The position numbers and the translations under genes are program-made. Shown piece after piece: positions 42,619 through 51,120 of a stretch of DNA of 64,000 bases (position 1 is the first letter of the stretch; each line of letters starts with the position of its first letter). The notes beneath the pieces were generated by a model that worked only from the letters and a program-made list of their open reading frames with translations, was not told the origin of the DNA and searched no databases. This DNA is from Pseudomonas putida S13.1.2 (GTDB lineage Bacteria; Pseudomonadota; Gammaproteobacteria; Pseudomonadales; Pseudomonadaceae), in the NCBI RefSeq assembly GCF_000498395.2, contig NZ_CP010979.1:620001-684000 (forward strand), written 5' to 3'.

Positions 42619-43317
42619 TCAGGCTTCCTCTTGTGTGCGATTTGCTTTTGCCCGGTTGACCTTCCAAGGCAACGCTGGCTGAGTCCGTACTTTCTTGTGC
42701 TTACCCTTGGCAAACATATACGTTTGTAGCTCCTGGAAATGACGGCTTCGGCCAGACAACTCGTAGGTGATGAGAAACACCATCAATGGCTTGTCCGCCT
42801 TCTGCCATTGTGTGCCAATACGCTCCAGCGTTAGCGCGATATCATCAGTCCTGCTGTAACCTATGAAAATCTGGAATACCGCGTTTTCGGCGCGTTCGAG
42901 CAGCTTGGAAATCTCGTTGATATCAGTGTGCGCGCGCTTCCACTCCCACTCGACGTACGAAAGCGTGTCGCCCTCGGGGTAGCGCAGCACGGCATCGGTG
43001 CGTCCACCTTGCTCGAACAGTGCCCTAGCCCCGAGAAGCGTAGCGCACTGGCGTACCACCAAGCCCAAGTGGATTGTCCAGTCCGCCCGGCCCGCAAGAT
43101 CATTAGCCTCGGTTACCGGAAAATCTCGGTACCATAGGCAGTTAAACAGCGTTATGAAATCCCGTTCGACTCTCTTCACAAGTGTCCTTGTCGATATGAT
43201 TGGCCTGAGAGATGTAGCGGCGGGAGCTCGTGAAAGTTGAGTGCGTGTCAGAATGTTTGTGAACGTCCTGTCAGCTGGCTTCGCATTTGACCTTGGCGGA
43301 AAGGGAGGGCAGGGCAT
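42619..43317 (-). CDS. PD-(D/E)XK-like unknown protein
   Basis: Up to 232 residues from the ATG at 43317; a later start is possible because the first ~50 residues are low in structure. GGRTDAVLRYPEGDTLSYVE then WEWKRA gives D...ExEWK, the pattern of the PD-(D/E)XK nuclease core, after a helix with CATLLGARALF. The end is basic (KGKHKKVRTQPALPWKVNRA). The catalytic assignment is mine from the motif. It lies 52 bases after the PIN-like gene on the same strand. Confidence 0.6.
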   Translation of the reverse strand: MPCPPFPPRSNAKPADRTFTNILTRTQLSRAPAATSLRPIISTRTLVKRVERDFITLFNCLWYRDFPVTEANDLAGRADWTIHLGLVVRQCATLLGARALFEQGGRTDAVLRYPEGDTLSYVEWEWKRAHTDINEISKLLERAENAVFQIFIGYSRTDDIALTLERIGTQWQKADKPLMVFLITYELSGRSRHFQELQTYMFAKGKHKKVRTQPALPWKVNRAKANRTQEEA

Positions 43318-43369
43318 GGGCCTGCCTTCCGAGAGTTATGCGGCCTACTGCTCGATCAGGCATTGACGC

Positions 43370-44206
43370 TCATATCATTGGGTTCTTGAGAGATAGCATG
43401 AAGCGAAGCTCCTGATCAGCCAGCCTCACTCGCTCGTCGTAGGAGAATAGGCCATCAAAAAACGACCCTACTACGACATAGTGCTGGTCGATCACATCGT
43501 TGGTTGCCTTCTCAGGAGTAAGGCTTTCGATACCCCCCTTGATTGCCCATTCCATGGCGTGTCGCACAAGCGCAAGCTGATAGCGCAAAAACAGTGGGTT
43601 GCCTCTCAAAAAGCGTCGGATGCGAGCGGGAGGGTGGCCTTCTTTGATCAGAAGGTCTTGGGCAAAGCGAGTGGCCGCAAAATAGGCCAGTGACAGCCTT
43701 TCGGCATTTGTGCAAGTAGGTTGCTTGAGGTGTTTCAAATTATCAGGGCCCAAATGGTGCTTGACCGCCTGGGTGGTTTCTTGCAAGCGACTGAGATTCT
43801 TCTCGTGATTGAGCTCATCGCGTTTGAGATTTTCCTGCGCGGCGGGTAAGTCCGCTTCGAGCTGCTGGAGTAAAGGCCCATCTGGATCGTTGGAGGCAAG
43901 CTCGGTCGCCAGCGCCCTGTAGTAGCGGGTGTGATCCTTGCAAACCAGGCTCAGCGACCCGTGCTCTAGCTTCTCCATCTCGTGGCGCAGAGCTTCGGAC
44001 AAAGAGATTGCGCCTAGGATTCGTCCAGGCGTTTTGGCCAGCTTAGCCAGCGAGCCCTGTATTGTTTTCTTCCAATGTTCCCCCTTGGCCATCTCAAGGA
44101 AAGCAACGTCCAAAATCACAAATTTGGCTTTTGGGTCTTCTGCGATCACCCGTTCAAGCCCACCTCTCCTGAAGTAATTCTGGTCAAGCGCGTACACGTT
44201 CGCCAT
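43370..44206 (-). CDS. PIN-like domain protein
   Basis: 278 residues. The start VYALDQNYFRRGGLERVIAE, then AKFVILDVAFLEMAKGEHWK, and near the end NDVIDQHYVVVGSFFDGLFS with YDERVR fit the spaced acidic residues of PIN-like RNases (D6, D/E near 33-38, D near 237-250). A central helical insertion of ~100 residues contains a coiled-coil-like run. It starts 500 bases inside the element's right end and is followed by the PD-(D/E)XK-like gene, a probable two-gene unit. Confidence 0.6.
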   Translation of the reverse strand: MANVYALDQNYFRRGGLERVIAEDPKAKFVILDVAFLEMAKGEHWKKTIQGSLAKLAKTPGRILGAISLSEALRHEMEKLEHGSLSLVCKDHTRYYRALATELASNDPDGPLLQQLEADLPAAQENLKRDELNHEKNLSRLQETTQAVKHHLGPDNLKHLKQPTCTNAERLSLAYFAATRFAQDLLIKEGHPPARIRRFLRGNPLFLRYQLALVRHAMEWAIKGGIESLTPEKATNDVIDQHYVVVGSFFDGLFSYDERVRLADQELRFMLSLKNPMI

Positions 44207-44695
44207 GTCCTGCTCCCTCGTCGTGAAGGGCTGGCCAACCCGGGGGCTGGGGCAGCCGTTTGGGTTGATGACGCGAGCATAGCGTCAGACCGCTTCGAAA
44301 GGAAATGCAGGCTGACGAGTGACGAAAACCCCTCATTTAAGAGGAAAGGCGCATTGGCTGTTTACTGGCAGAGTCTTGGCTTTGAAGGCTCGAATCGAGC
44401 GATGCTGGTCTAGAAAAAAGGGCAAGAACAGGGGGCCAAGGCTCCGTTTTCTGATGGGCCTTTCTACGTACGGTGTAGCGGTGGTGGTGCGGTTCGCTAG
44501 CCGGATACCTTTTCCCCAATGGCGGGACTGTGTCAGACAACCGGAACCCATGATTTTTGCTAGGGTTGGCAAGTGCGCAGCCGGATGCATGCTTGATGGG
44601 CATCCGGTGATGTCTGCAGGTGCCCCGGAATCATTGGGCTAGTAGGATTTTTGGGTGTTTTGATTTCAAGGGTATTCGGAGGCTTTGGGGGAGGG
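44207..44695. other. Right end of the element, non-coding
   Basis: About 490 bases between the PIN-like gene and the right inverted repeat. I see no convincing gene; the promoter of the PIN-like gene must be in the left part. Confidence 0.4.
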
Positions 44696-44708
44696 TACCT
44701 TGGATAAG
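44696..44708 (-). repeat. Right terminal inverted repeat of the element
   Basis: TACCTTGGATAAG, complement CTTATCCAAGGTA, one mismatch from the left end. The bases AT follow, then the host TTCGAAT. Confidence 0.75.
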
Positions 44709-44710
44709 AT

Positions 44711-44733
44711 TTCGAATCTCTACGCTTCCGCCA
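44711..44733 (+). pseudogene. 3' part of the split tRNA-Ser(UGA) gene
   Basis: TTCGAAT (T-loop), CTCTA (3' T-stem), CGCTTCC (3' acceptor strand), G, CCA. CTCTA pairs with TAGAG at 28214-28218 and CGCTTCC with GGAAGCG at 28154-28160. The original tRNA terminator follows at 44739. No 5' part is present here, so it is silent. Confidence 0.92.
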
Positions 44734-44738
44734 TATTC

Positions 44739-44764
44739 AAAGCCCTGATTATTCAGGGCTTTTT
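44739..44764 (+). terminator. Original terminator of the split tRNA-Ser
   Basis: AAAGCCCTGA/TCAGGGCTTTTT directly after the tRNA 3' part, now cut off from its promoter by the element. Confidence 0.85.
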
Positions 44765-44823
44765 GCGTTTTTGGGGCCTGTAAAACGGGCTTCTGGAGCG
44801 GGTCAATTCAAAGGAGTGAGTGA

Positions 44824-45072
44824 ATGTCCATTATGCCTTTTGCACGTCTGGTTGCAGCGCTTGGCGTTGCCGTGAGCCTTACAGCCATTGCTGTAGACAG
44901 GGTGCCTGAACCCAACGAAGCGAATTGCTCGGGTGAAACCTATGAGCAAATCCTGGCGAGCCTCTCCAAGGAGTGGGACCGCAATGAGTTCATCGCCAAC
45001 TGCAAGAGCTTCCATGCTGCCAAAAAGATGACCAACTGGAAGTTCGAAAAGAGCCCACCTGACAGCTTCTGA
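44824..45072 (+). CDS. Small exported protein
   Basis: 82 residues. The N-terminal MSIMPFARLVAALGVAVSLT then AIA is a likely signal peptide; the mature part has two cysteines (NCSG, ANCKSFHA) that could form a disulfide. AGGAG precedes the ATG. No family recognised with certainty. Its last codons and terminator are copied at 49593. Confidence 0.6.
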   Translation: MSIMPFARLVAALGVAVSLTAIAVDRVPEPNEANCSGETYEQILASLSKEWDRNEFIANCKSFHAAKKMTNWKFEKSPPDSF

Positions 45073-45113
45073 GCCCAGCCAAAGCCCCGGCAGAGATGCT
45101 GGGGTTTTTTGCA
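45058..45113 (+). repeat. Direct repeat with terminator, left copy
   Basis: The last codons of the small exported protein gene, its stop, and the terminator hairpin GCCCCGGCAGAGATGCTGGGG with six T residues (terminator at 45081-45110). It matches 49593-49649 with only a few differences. Confidence 0.8.
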
Positions 45114-45438
45114 TTAGATTGGGGCGTTCGCGCTGCCTCAATGGCATACGAGGCCAGTGCCGATGACACCTCGATTGGCATAGGGGGCTGTGCGTTCCTC
45201 GGAGCGCACGGAAGATGGTTTCAACCGCATTTACTTCGAAAAAACCCTCACATAACTGAGCGCGGCTCGCCTCAGGCCGGCCTTGCAGGCAACTTTGCGT
45301 GATGTGGGTTGGTGAGACGCACTGAACGGTATCTGCCGATAGTTGGAGGAGAGCTAGCGCCGCTCCCCCCGTGTAGGCGCAGTCTTGAACAAAGACGCTG
45401 ATCAGCGCTTTGCCGCAGATACCAATCACTGCTTCAGG
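45114..45438. other. Gap before the MFS gene end
   Basis: About 325 bases with no convincing gene or RNA; it lies just inside the left copy of the direct repeat. Confidence 0.4.
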
Positions 45439-46749
45439 TCAGTGCTGTGATTGCGGTTGCAGGCTGTAAGTTGGAGCTGAAGTGGCAAGGCTGGCAGGCC
45501 TTGACGACAAGGCTGCGATCGCCGCTATCAAGGCGAGGCCGCCAATGAAGCATGCGACCGGAATCCAATCGCTGCCGTTGGACATCAGTGCGTAGCACAG
45601 ACTTGGCGAGAAGCCGGCAACGATGAAGCTCAGCTGAGTCGCCAGACCGACACCGGTGTAGCGCACGCGGATGCTGAACATCTCGGCGTAAAACGATGGC
45701 CACAGCGCATTGGGGGCGCTGTAAAGCACAGATTTGAGTACAACAGTGCTGAAGATGATCAGGCCGATGCTTCCGGTGGTGATTGACCACAGGAAGAAGA
45801 ACACCCCCGCACTACAAGCGAATGCGCCAACCGTGAAAATTGTCTTGCGCCCGATTCGGTCTCCCAGCAAGCCGAACAAAGGCTGACAGACCAAAGCTAC
45901 TGCCTGACTCGCTGCAATCGCAGTAAGCATGGATGGGCGATCGATCCCTTGGTTGTTGGTGGCCCAGGACAGCCCGAAAATCATCACAAGGGAGGAAACT
46001 GAACAGATCAATGCGCAGCAAAATACCGTATAGAAAGCGCGACGTTCGTTGCGCATGAGTTCCACGACAGGCGGAAGGTCGTTTGCGGGTTGGCTTGCCT
46101 TGAACTCGGGGCTTTCTTCCACGCCCCGACGGATGATCCAAGTGATCACGACCATTACTGCACTGAGCAAGAACGGAATGCGCCACCCCCAGCCTAGAAG
46201 CTGCTCTTCACTCAACATCGAGAGAGGGATGAACACTGAGGTGGCGAGGATAGACCCCATCGAGGCGCCATTGATCAACCAGCTGGTGTAGAACCCCTTA
46301 CTCTTACCCGGAGCATGCTCCATCGTCAGCAAGCTTGCCCCCACCTGCTCGCCACCTGCAGAGAACCCTTGGAGCAATCGACAGAACACCAACAGAGCGG
46401 GTGCCCACGCGCCGACAGTTGCATAGGTGGGCAGAAGGCCAATGGTAAACGTCGCTAAACCCATCAATAGCAGCGTCATCATCAGCACTTGTTTGCGGCC
46501 CCATTTATCACCCAGGTGCCCGCAAACCAATGCGCCGATTGGGCGCGCTATGTAGCCAACGCCGAAGGTGGCAAGCGCAGCAAGCGTTCCCGCCATAGGG
46601 TCGTTGGAGGGGAAGAACAGGGTGCTGAAAACCAGGGCCGCGGCTGAGCCGTAAATGAAGAAGTCGTAATACTCGACAACGCTACCCAGGAAGCTGCCGA
46701 AGGCAGCCCTGCGGGCCATGCGCCGTTGGTTCGTGGCATCTGAATGCAT
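45439..46749 (-). CDS. MFS transporter of the metabolite:H+ symporter (MHS) type
   Basis: 436 residues with 12 membrane helices. The start GSFLGSVVEYYDFFIYGSAA and the loop GHLGDKWGRKQVLMMTLLLM are typical of MHS carriers for organic acids such as shikimate, citrate or protocatechuate-like compounds. It ends the minus-strand cassette of dehydrogenase and isomerase genes and probably imports their substrate. The substrate cannot be told from sequence. Confidence 0.9.
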   Translation of the reverse strand: MHSDATNQRRMARRAAFGSFLGSVVEYYDFFIYGSAAALVFSTLFFPSNDPMAGTLAALATFGVGYIARPIGALVCGHLGDKWGRKQVLMMTLLLMGLATFTIGLLPTYATVGAWAPALLVFCRLLQGFSAGGEQVGASLLTMEHAPGKSKGFYTSWLINGASMGSILATSVFIPLSMLSEEQLLGWGWRIPFLLSAVMVVITWIIRRGVEESPEFKASQPANDLPPVVELMRNERRAFYTVFCCALICSVSSLVMIFGLSWATNNQGIDRPSMLTAIAASQAVALVCQPLFGLLGDRIGRKTIFTVGAFACSAGVFFFLWSITTGSIGLIIFSTVVLKSVLYSAPNALWPSFYAEMFSIRVRYTGVGLATQLSFIVAGFSPSLCYALMSNGSDWIPVACFIGGLALIAAIAALSSRPASLATSAPTYSLQPQSQH

Positions 46750-46787
46750 GGTGAGACCTTTATTGTAATTGTCTTTTTCAGGAGAAC

Positions 46788-47567
46788 TCAGCGACTGCCA
46801 AATGGCGCGAGCTGGCTGCCGCCGCAGACATGGATGACTTCGGCAGTTACGAATGCGGCGTCCTCAGATGCCAGATATGAAGTTGTTCCAGCGATGTCTT
46901 CTGGCTTGGCCAGGCGCTTGAGCGGTGTATTGCTGATTGATCCCTGCGCCATACGCTCGAAGCTCTCTGCATCACGCCCATCCAGTGTGAATGCGGAGGG
47001 TAAAAGGCCTGGCGCGATGGCATTCACTGTGACGTTGTGTGCGGCTAGTTCTCTGGCCATCGATCGTGTCAGGCCTACCAAACCAGCCTTGCATGCCACA
47101 TAAGCTGGAGGGCCGCCCGCGACCCAGCACCGCGAAACCATGTTGATCACTCGACCACTGGCCTGGCGCTGCCAGTAAGGTGCGACGTGCTGGCAGATCA
47201 GGGCTGGAGCGCGAAGGTTCACGGCCATCATGTGATCCCATTTCGCCACGTCGAAGTCGTAGATAGAGCCTCGGTGATTGACCGCAGCGTTGTTGACCAC
47301 GACGTCGATGCGACCGAACCGCTGCCCCACCTGCTCGACCATTTCACTGATCGATGAGGGGATGCCGAGATCAGCCTGGACTGCCACCGCACTTTGGCCG
47401 GGCGCCAGTTGAAGCTGCTGGAGAAAGGCCTGAGTTGTGTCCAGGTCGATATCAACTGCGGCAATGTGCAACCCGTCTCTGGCCAAACGAACGCAGATTG
47501 CGCGCCCCAGTTCTCCAGCGGCGCCGGTGACGAGTGCAACGCGGCGGGTTTCATGTGTTGTATTCAT
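46788..47567 (-). CDS. SDR-family dehydrogenase
   Basis: About 259 residues from MNTTHETRRVALVTGAAGEL. Classical short-chain dehydrogenase: TGAAGELGRA for NAD(P) binding, NNAAVN in the core, catalytic Ser in VINMVSRCWV and YVACK (YxxxK). The D in AAVDIDLD after the second strand favours NAD. It overlaps the start region of the isomerase-like gene. Likely oxidises a sugar or polyol taken up by the MFS carrier. Confidence 0.9.
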   Translation of the reverse strand: MNTTHETRRVALVTGAAGELGRAICVRLARDGLHIAAVDIDLDTTQAFLQQLQLAPGQSAVAVQADLGIPSSISEMVEQVGQRFGRIDVVVNNAAVNHRGSIYDFDVAKWDHMMAVNLRAPALICQHVAPYWQRQASGRVINMVSRCWVAGGPPAYVACKAGLVGLTRSMARELAAHNVTVNAIAPGLLPSAFTLDGRDAESFERMAQGSISNTPLKRLAKPEDIAGTTSYLASEDAAFVTAEVIHVCGGSQLAPFGSR

Positions 47568-48457
47568 TGGCACGGTACCTCAAAGCTTGTATCGGAAGCG
47601 ACGGTGGTCATTTTCATGTAGCGACGCACGAGATCCCGGTTCCGGGACAGCTTCGTTACGTCCGGATGGCTCGAGTCAAAATCCTCAATCGAGATCCAAT
47701 CGTCGAAACCGTTTTTTTGGAGCGTTTTCAGCATGGATTGAAGTGGCAGCACCCCCTCATCTGGCGGACACCATTCCCAGCTCCAGCCCTCGCCCGGGGC
47801 CTGCGGGACATACGCGACATTTTTAACCTGTACGTGAGCGAGGTGATCGCCCATCAGGTCGAGGGATAACTGCACGTCCTCTCGGCCCTCGATTGCGAGG
47901 TTGCCAAGGTCGTAAATGATGCCTAGCTGCTGCGTGGGATAGTGCTCAGCGACGCGCATCGCAAGCGAAGGGCTTGAGCAGATGGTTCGCTGGTGGACTT
48001 CAAGGGCGAGCTGAATGCCTGATTGTTCGGCCAGCGGGACGATGTCATCCAGGAAGCGGCGCATTCTGGAGTAGCCCACGGCGTAACGCTGATGCTGGTA
48101 GCCAGGCGCCCAGAGTCGAAGCCGTGCTTGACCCGCTTGAGCTGCAAGGTCGATCAGGAGGCGAGCATTTTCAATGTCGCCGACCTCCAGGTAAGGACTA
48201 AGCCCGAAGATCTCGAGACCATGCGCCTGGCAGTGCCGGTAGATACGATCGACTGCCTGGGGGGTAGGCGCCACGGTGCAGCGATTATTGCTTCGCGCGT
48301 CCCATGGGCGTCTGCTTTCCAGGCCATCGATACTCGCCACCCGCCATTCCACGCCTTGGTAGCCTTCTCGCGCCAAGTGCTGCACGAGATGCTCTGGGGA
48401 AAGGGAGGGTAGCGAAGCGCTAGAGACGCCTAGGCGCGGCGTTTTTTGTTGTGTCAT
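47564..48457 (-). CDS. Sugar phosphate isomerase/epimerase-family protein (AP endonuclease 2 fold)
   Basis: 297 residues forming a TIM barrel. Metal-ligand segments: LALEVHQRTICSSPSLAMRV, GIIYDLGNLAIEGREDVQLS, HLAHVQVKNVAYVPQAPGEG and DWISIEDFDSSHPDV. Members act as isomerases, epimerases or dehydratases on sugars. It is the first gene of the three-gene minus-strand operon, divergent from the LysR gene, which most likely regulates it. Confidence 0.87.
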   Translation of the reverse strand: MTQQKTPRLGVSSASLPSLSPEHLVQHLAREGYQGVEWRVASIDGLESRRPWDARSNNRCTVAPTPQAVDRIYRHCQAHGLEIFGLSPYLEVGDIENARLLIDLAAQAGQARLRLWAPGYQHQRYAVGYSRMRRFLDDIVPLAEQSGIQLALEVHQRTICSSPSLAMRVAEHYPTQQLGIIYDLGNLAIEGREDVQLSLDLMGDHLAHVQVKNVAYVPQAPGEGWSWEWCPPDEGVLPLQSMLKTLQKNGFDDWISIEDFDSSHPDVTKLSRNRDLVRRYMKMTTVASDTSFEVPCQ

Positions 48458-48583
48458 TGATCGGCACCTTAATCACACCCCGAGTTGGTGGGGTGGGTCG
48501 ATGCTAAATCAAACTGTTGGTTCATTAAATTGATATAAAAGCCACCGTTGATTAACCTGTAGGTTGATCAAAGGAGTCGTTGC

Positions 48584-49504
48584 ATGAAGCCATCCCCCAT
48601 CAGCCTTCGTCACTTCAAGGTGTTCCTCGCTGTCGTCAGCTCTGGCAGCCTTGTGACGGCTTCCAAACTTCTTCACATCACGTTGTCGGCAGTATCCAAG
48701 AGCGTCAAGGAGCTTGAGCAGGAACTGGATGCCCAGTTGCTGGTGCGTGGGCGAAAAGGGATACAACTGACGCAAGCGGGGGAAGCGTTCAGCAAGCACG
48801 CTTCTCAGGCCATGGCCAGCTTCAGGCTGGCCATGGAGGACGTAAAAGACGCGCCCCAAGCGCCTCAGGTTCTGAAAGTTGGTGCATTACCGACTGCTGC
48901 TGGTTACATGCTTGCACCTGTCGTAGAGCAGATGCGTCAGCGATACCCGCACATTCAGGTGCAAGTCGCTTCCGGTATTTACGATTACCTGGTGGGCAAG
49001 CTGCGCACGCGTGAGCTTGATTTGATCGTTGGGCGCCTGATCGGACGGGACATGGTGGGTGTAGTGTTCGAGGCACTCTACGAAGAAGATCTGGTGCTTG
49101 TGGTGCGCAGCGGCCATCCGCTTGCCCAGCATCGGCATCTTGAGCTGGATGATCTGCGCCCCTACACGCTCGTCGTATCGCCGCATGGAACCTTGGTGCG
49201 GATCAGCGTAGACAACTTTCTACTCTCCAAGGGCGGGCTAGAGGGGTTTCAAATACAGGAATCGCTGAGTGAGACGTTCTCGCGGGTATACGTGCAGGAT
49301 TACGATGGGGTCTGGTTTGTTCAGCGGGGGGTGGTTGACCTTGATATGCGCATGGGGCTGGTTAAACAACTGCCCTTCAGCAGCACGTTGCTTCGCGCAC
49401 CGATCGGATTAACATCTCCGACAGACCGGCCCCTATCAGAGGCGGCCACCGTTTTTGCCGAACTGCTGAGGCAATGGTGCGCACAAACACAATCGCAGAA
49501 TTGA
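48584..49504 (+). CDS. LysR-family transcriptional regulator
   Basis: 306 residues. The N-terminal winged HTH (RHFKVFLAVVSSGSLVTASK, LHITLSAVSKSVKELEQELD) is followed by the effector-binding domain similar to PcaQ/GbpR-type regulators. AGGAG lies before the ATG at 48584. Divergent from the isomerase-SDR-MFS operon with 126 bases between, so it probably activates that operon in response to its substrate. Confidence 0.92.
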   Translation: MKPSPISLRHFKVFLAVVSSGSLVTASKLLHITLSAVSKSVKELEQELDAQLLVRGRKGIQLTQAGEAFSKHASQAMASFRLAMEDVKDAPQAPQVLKVGALPTAAGYMLAPVVEQMRQRYPHIQVQVASGIYDYLVGKLRTRELDLIVGRLIGRDMVGVVFEALYEEDLVLVVRSGHPLAQHRHLELDDLRPYTLVVSPHGTLVRISVDNFLLSKGGLEGFQIQESLSETFSRVYVQDYDGVWFVQRGVVDLDMRMGLVKQLPFSSTLLRAPIGLTSPTDRPLSEAATVFAELLRQWCAQTQSQN

Positions 49505-49592
49505 GCGAGTAGGCGGGCTTCTCGAAAATGGCGCCACTGGGCTGCATTAGTCACCGTCGTTGATGAGCACCGGTTCAGTGGATAGCAATAGA

Positions 49593-49649
49593 CCTGACAG
49601 ATTCTGAGCCCCGCCAAAGCCCCGGCAGAGATGCTGGGGCTTTTTTGCA
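49593..49649 (+). repeat. Direct repeat with terminator, right copy
   Basis: Contains CCTGACAGATTCTGAGCCCC, then the same AAAGCCCCGGC...GGGGCTTTTTT terminator as at 45081. It lacks the rest of the gene it came from. Confidence 0.8.
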
Positions 49650-49700
49650 ATGGGTTGGGGAAGTAGGCGCTTTCCGAGCCAATGTCGGATGCCAGGCAAA

Positions 49701-49970
49701 TCAGCGCATCATGCCCAGCTCGGCATCATCCATCAGCGCCTTGGCCAGTGCACTCAGGTAATGCGCCGCCCAGATCATCATCGGTTTCTCTTCCATCAAT
49801 CCGATAATGGTCAGCTCCCGCACGTACCCCATCAACTCCGAAGATTGCTCCCGGGCGCTTTTGCAGGGAATTCCGGCTTCGATGCGAAACAGTGGATGGG
49901 TCTGGTTTTCACCCTGGTAGAACGTGGTCTTGCCTACAGTGGTTTGTTCGTTCGATTCGTCAGTAGTCAT
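49701..49970 (-). CDS. DUF3077-family small protein
   Basis: 89 residues. TTFYQGENQTHPLFRIEAGI and REQSSELMGYVRELTIIGLM match the DUF3077 group found in many copies in Pseudomonas. Function unknown. It follows the DUF6124-like gene on the same strand with about 20 bases between. Its C-terminal part is copied at 51121-51225. Confidence 0.82.
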   Translation of the reverse strand: MTTDESNEQTTVGKTTFYQGENQTHPLFRIEAGIPCKSAREQSSELMGYVRELTIIGLMEEKPMMIWAAHYLSALAKALMDDAELGMMR

Positions 49971-49991
49971 GGGTCCATCTCCCTGATCGGC

Positions 49992-50234
49992 TCAGTGCTG
50001 CATTCGCGGCTCGTTCGGCGTCTGTGCCTGAATCAATGCGGACTCAAGTAACGAGCGCAGGGACTCAAGTTCATGGGTCGTCGCCATCATCAGCACCGCT
50101 GCAGGTGACTTGGGCTGCATCAGCATCGCTTGTTGCGAAATCGCTAGCGCGCAGACGGCATATTCCGCGGCTTGGATGAGAGTGTCTTCGAGGGAGTGGA
50201 GGGTGTGGGGTGGGTCGGGGACCATCTTTAACAT
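49992..50234 (-). CDS. DUF6124-like small protein
   Basis: 80 residues from MLKMVPDPPHTLHSLEDTLI, with GGAG eight bases before the ATG. A helical protein of the type that precedes DUF3077 genes in Pseudomonas. Shorter than the usual ~110-120 residues of DUF6124. Function unknown; the pair is probably one operon. Confidence 0.65.
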   Translation of the reverse strand: MLKMVPDPPHTLHSLEDTLIQAAEYAVCALAISQQAMLMQPKSPAAVLMMATTHELESLRSLLESALIQAQTPNEPRMQH

Positions 50235-50638
50235 TCCTATATCTCCAAATAGGCTGCACCGATCCCGCTGTCAAACAGGTTAGGTGGCAGCTGTGCGTGG
50301 GTTGACAGACCGGCGGATATAGGAAGTTCCGGCGCACGCAAGCGTGCCCCACGCGCAGCCGCCATGAGGGCGCCGCAGAACCTATATACCGTTACGGCCT
50401 GTCAAAGCCGTGTCGCTGATGAGCGGCGACCGACCCAGACTAGAGCCCCTACAGGGCACCCGCAACGGAAAATAGGCGGCAACAGTATCTTTGGGAAATG
50501 CCCTACAAGAAAGCGAAAAATTCTGATTTTTCGACACAGATAGACATCATCTTGGGTGGGGATAGCAAGAAATCGTGCATTGTTCTATGGGCGCGCGGCC
50601 AAGGCTGTGATAATGGCGGCAATGACAAGGGCCATACC
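50235..50638. other. Divergent region DUF6124-arfB
   Basis: 404 bases. A GC-rich stretch with short palindromes at 50330-50440 is followed by AT-rich DNA before arfB. The arfB frame is open upstream of 50639, but that part is not conserved-looking. Promoters of both genes must be here. Confidence 0.4.
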
Positions 50639-51052
50639 ATGCTGACCATCTCCAATAACGTGCATCTGCCGGATGCCGAAATCGAACTGACCTATATCCG
50701 CGCGCAAGGCGCAGGTGGGCAGAATGTCAACAAGGTGTCCAGCGCCGTACACCTGCGCTTCAACATCCCGGCCTCATCGTTGCCCGAGTTCTACAAGGAG
50801 CGGCTGCTGGCGCTGCGTGACAGTCGCATCACCGGCGACGGCGTGTTGATCATCAAGGCCCAGCAATACCGCACCCAAGAGCAGAACCGTGCTGACGCAC
50901 TGGCGCGTCTTGGCGAGTTGATCATCGCTGCCGGCAAGACAGAGAAGAAACGCCGCCCCACCAAGCCGACCCTTGGCTCGAAAACCCGCCGCCTCGAAGG
51001 CAAAGCCAGGCGGAGCACTGTCAAGGCCGGTCGGGGCAAGGTGGATTTCTAG
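50639..51052 (+). CDS. arfB: Alternative ribosome-rescue factor ArfB (YaeJ)
   Basis: 137 residues from [20 protein letters not shown]. It releases peptides from ribosomes stalled on truncated mRNA. The catalytic GGQ lies in [20 protein letters not shown], and the basic C-terminal tail ([20 protein letters not shown]) enters the empty mRNA channel. The longer open frame from 50498 adds a segment unlike ArfB. Single-gene unit. Confidence 0.95.
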   Translation: MLTISNNVHLPDAEIELTYIRAQGAGGQNVNKVSSAVHLRFNIPASSLPEFYKERLLALRDSRITGDGVLIIKAQQYRTQEQNRADALARLGELIIAAGKTEKKRRPTKPTLGSKTRRLEGKARRSTVKAGRGKVDF

Positions 51053-51120
51053 TACTGGTGTCGGACCGTCGCTGGCAAGTCTGAGCATCTGATGATGCCA
51101 GCGCGGCCAGTCCACCCCAA

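Larger units (their letters stand above)
28221..44710. mobile_element. 16.5-kb element inserted in the T-loop of tRNA-Ser(UGA)
   Basis: The limits are set by the two host tRNA fragments. The ends carry short inverted repeats, CTTATCTAAGGTA at the left and TACCTTGGATAAG at the right (12 of 13 matching). A TT or TTC is found on both host sides, consistent with a 2-3 bp target duplication or a site-specific core. The interior lacks REP units. It carries a full replacement tRNA-Ser, a KAP NTPase, an MvaT-like silencer, GIY-YIG, TIR-like, HTH/ImmA-IrrE, PIN-like and PD-(D/E)XK-like proteins and several decayed genes. No transposase or integrase was recognised, so its mobility enzyme is unknown or supplied elsewhere. 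Confidence 0.9.

Noticed and set aside
42480-42713. 77-codon minus frame near the PD-(D/E)XK-like gene
   Set aside because: It overlaps the end of that gene in another frame, and its end lies in the hairpin module; no ribosome site.
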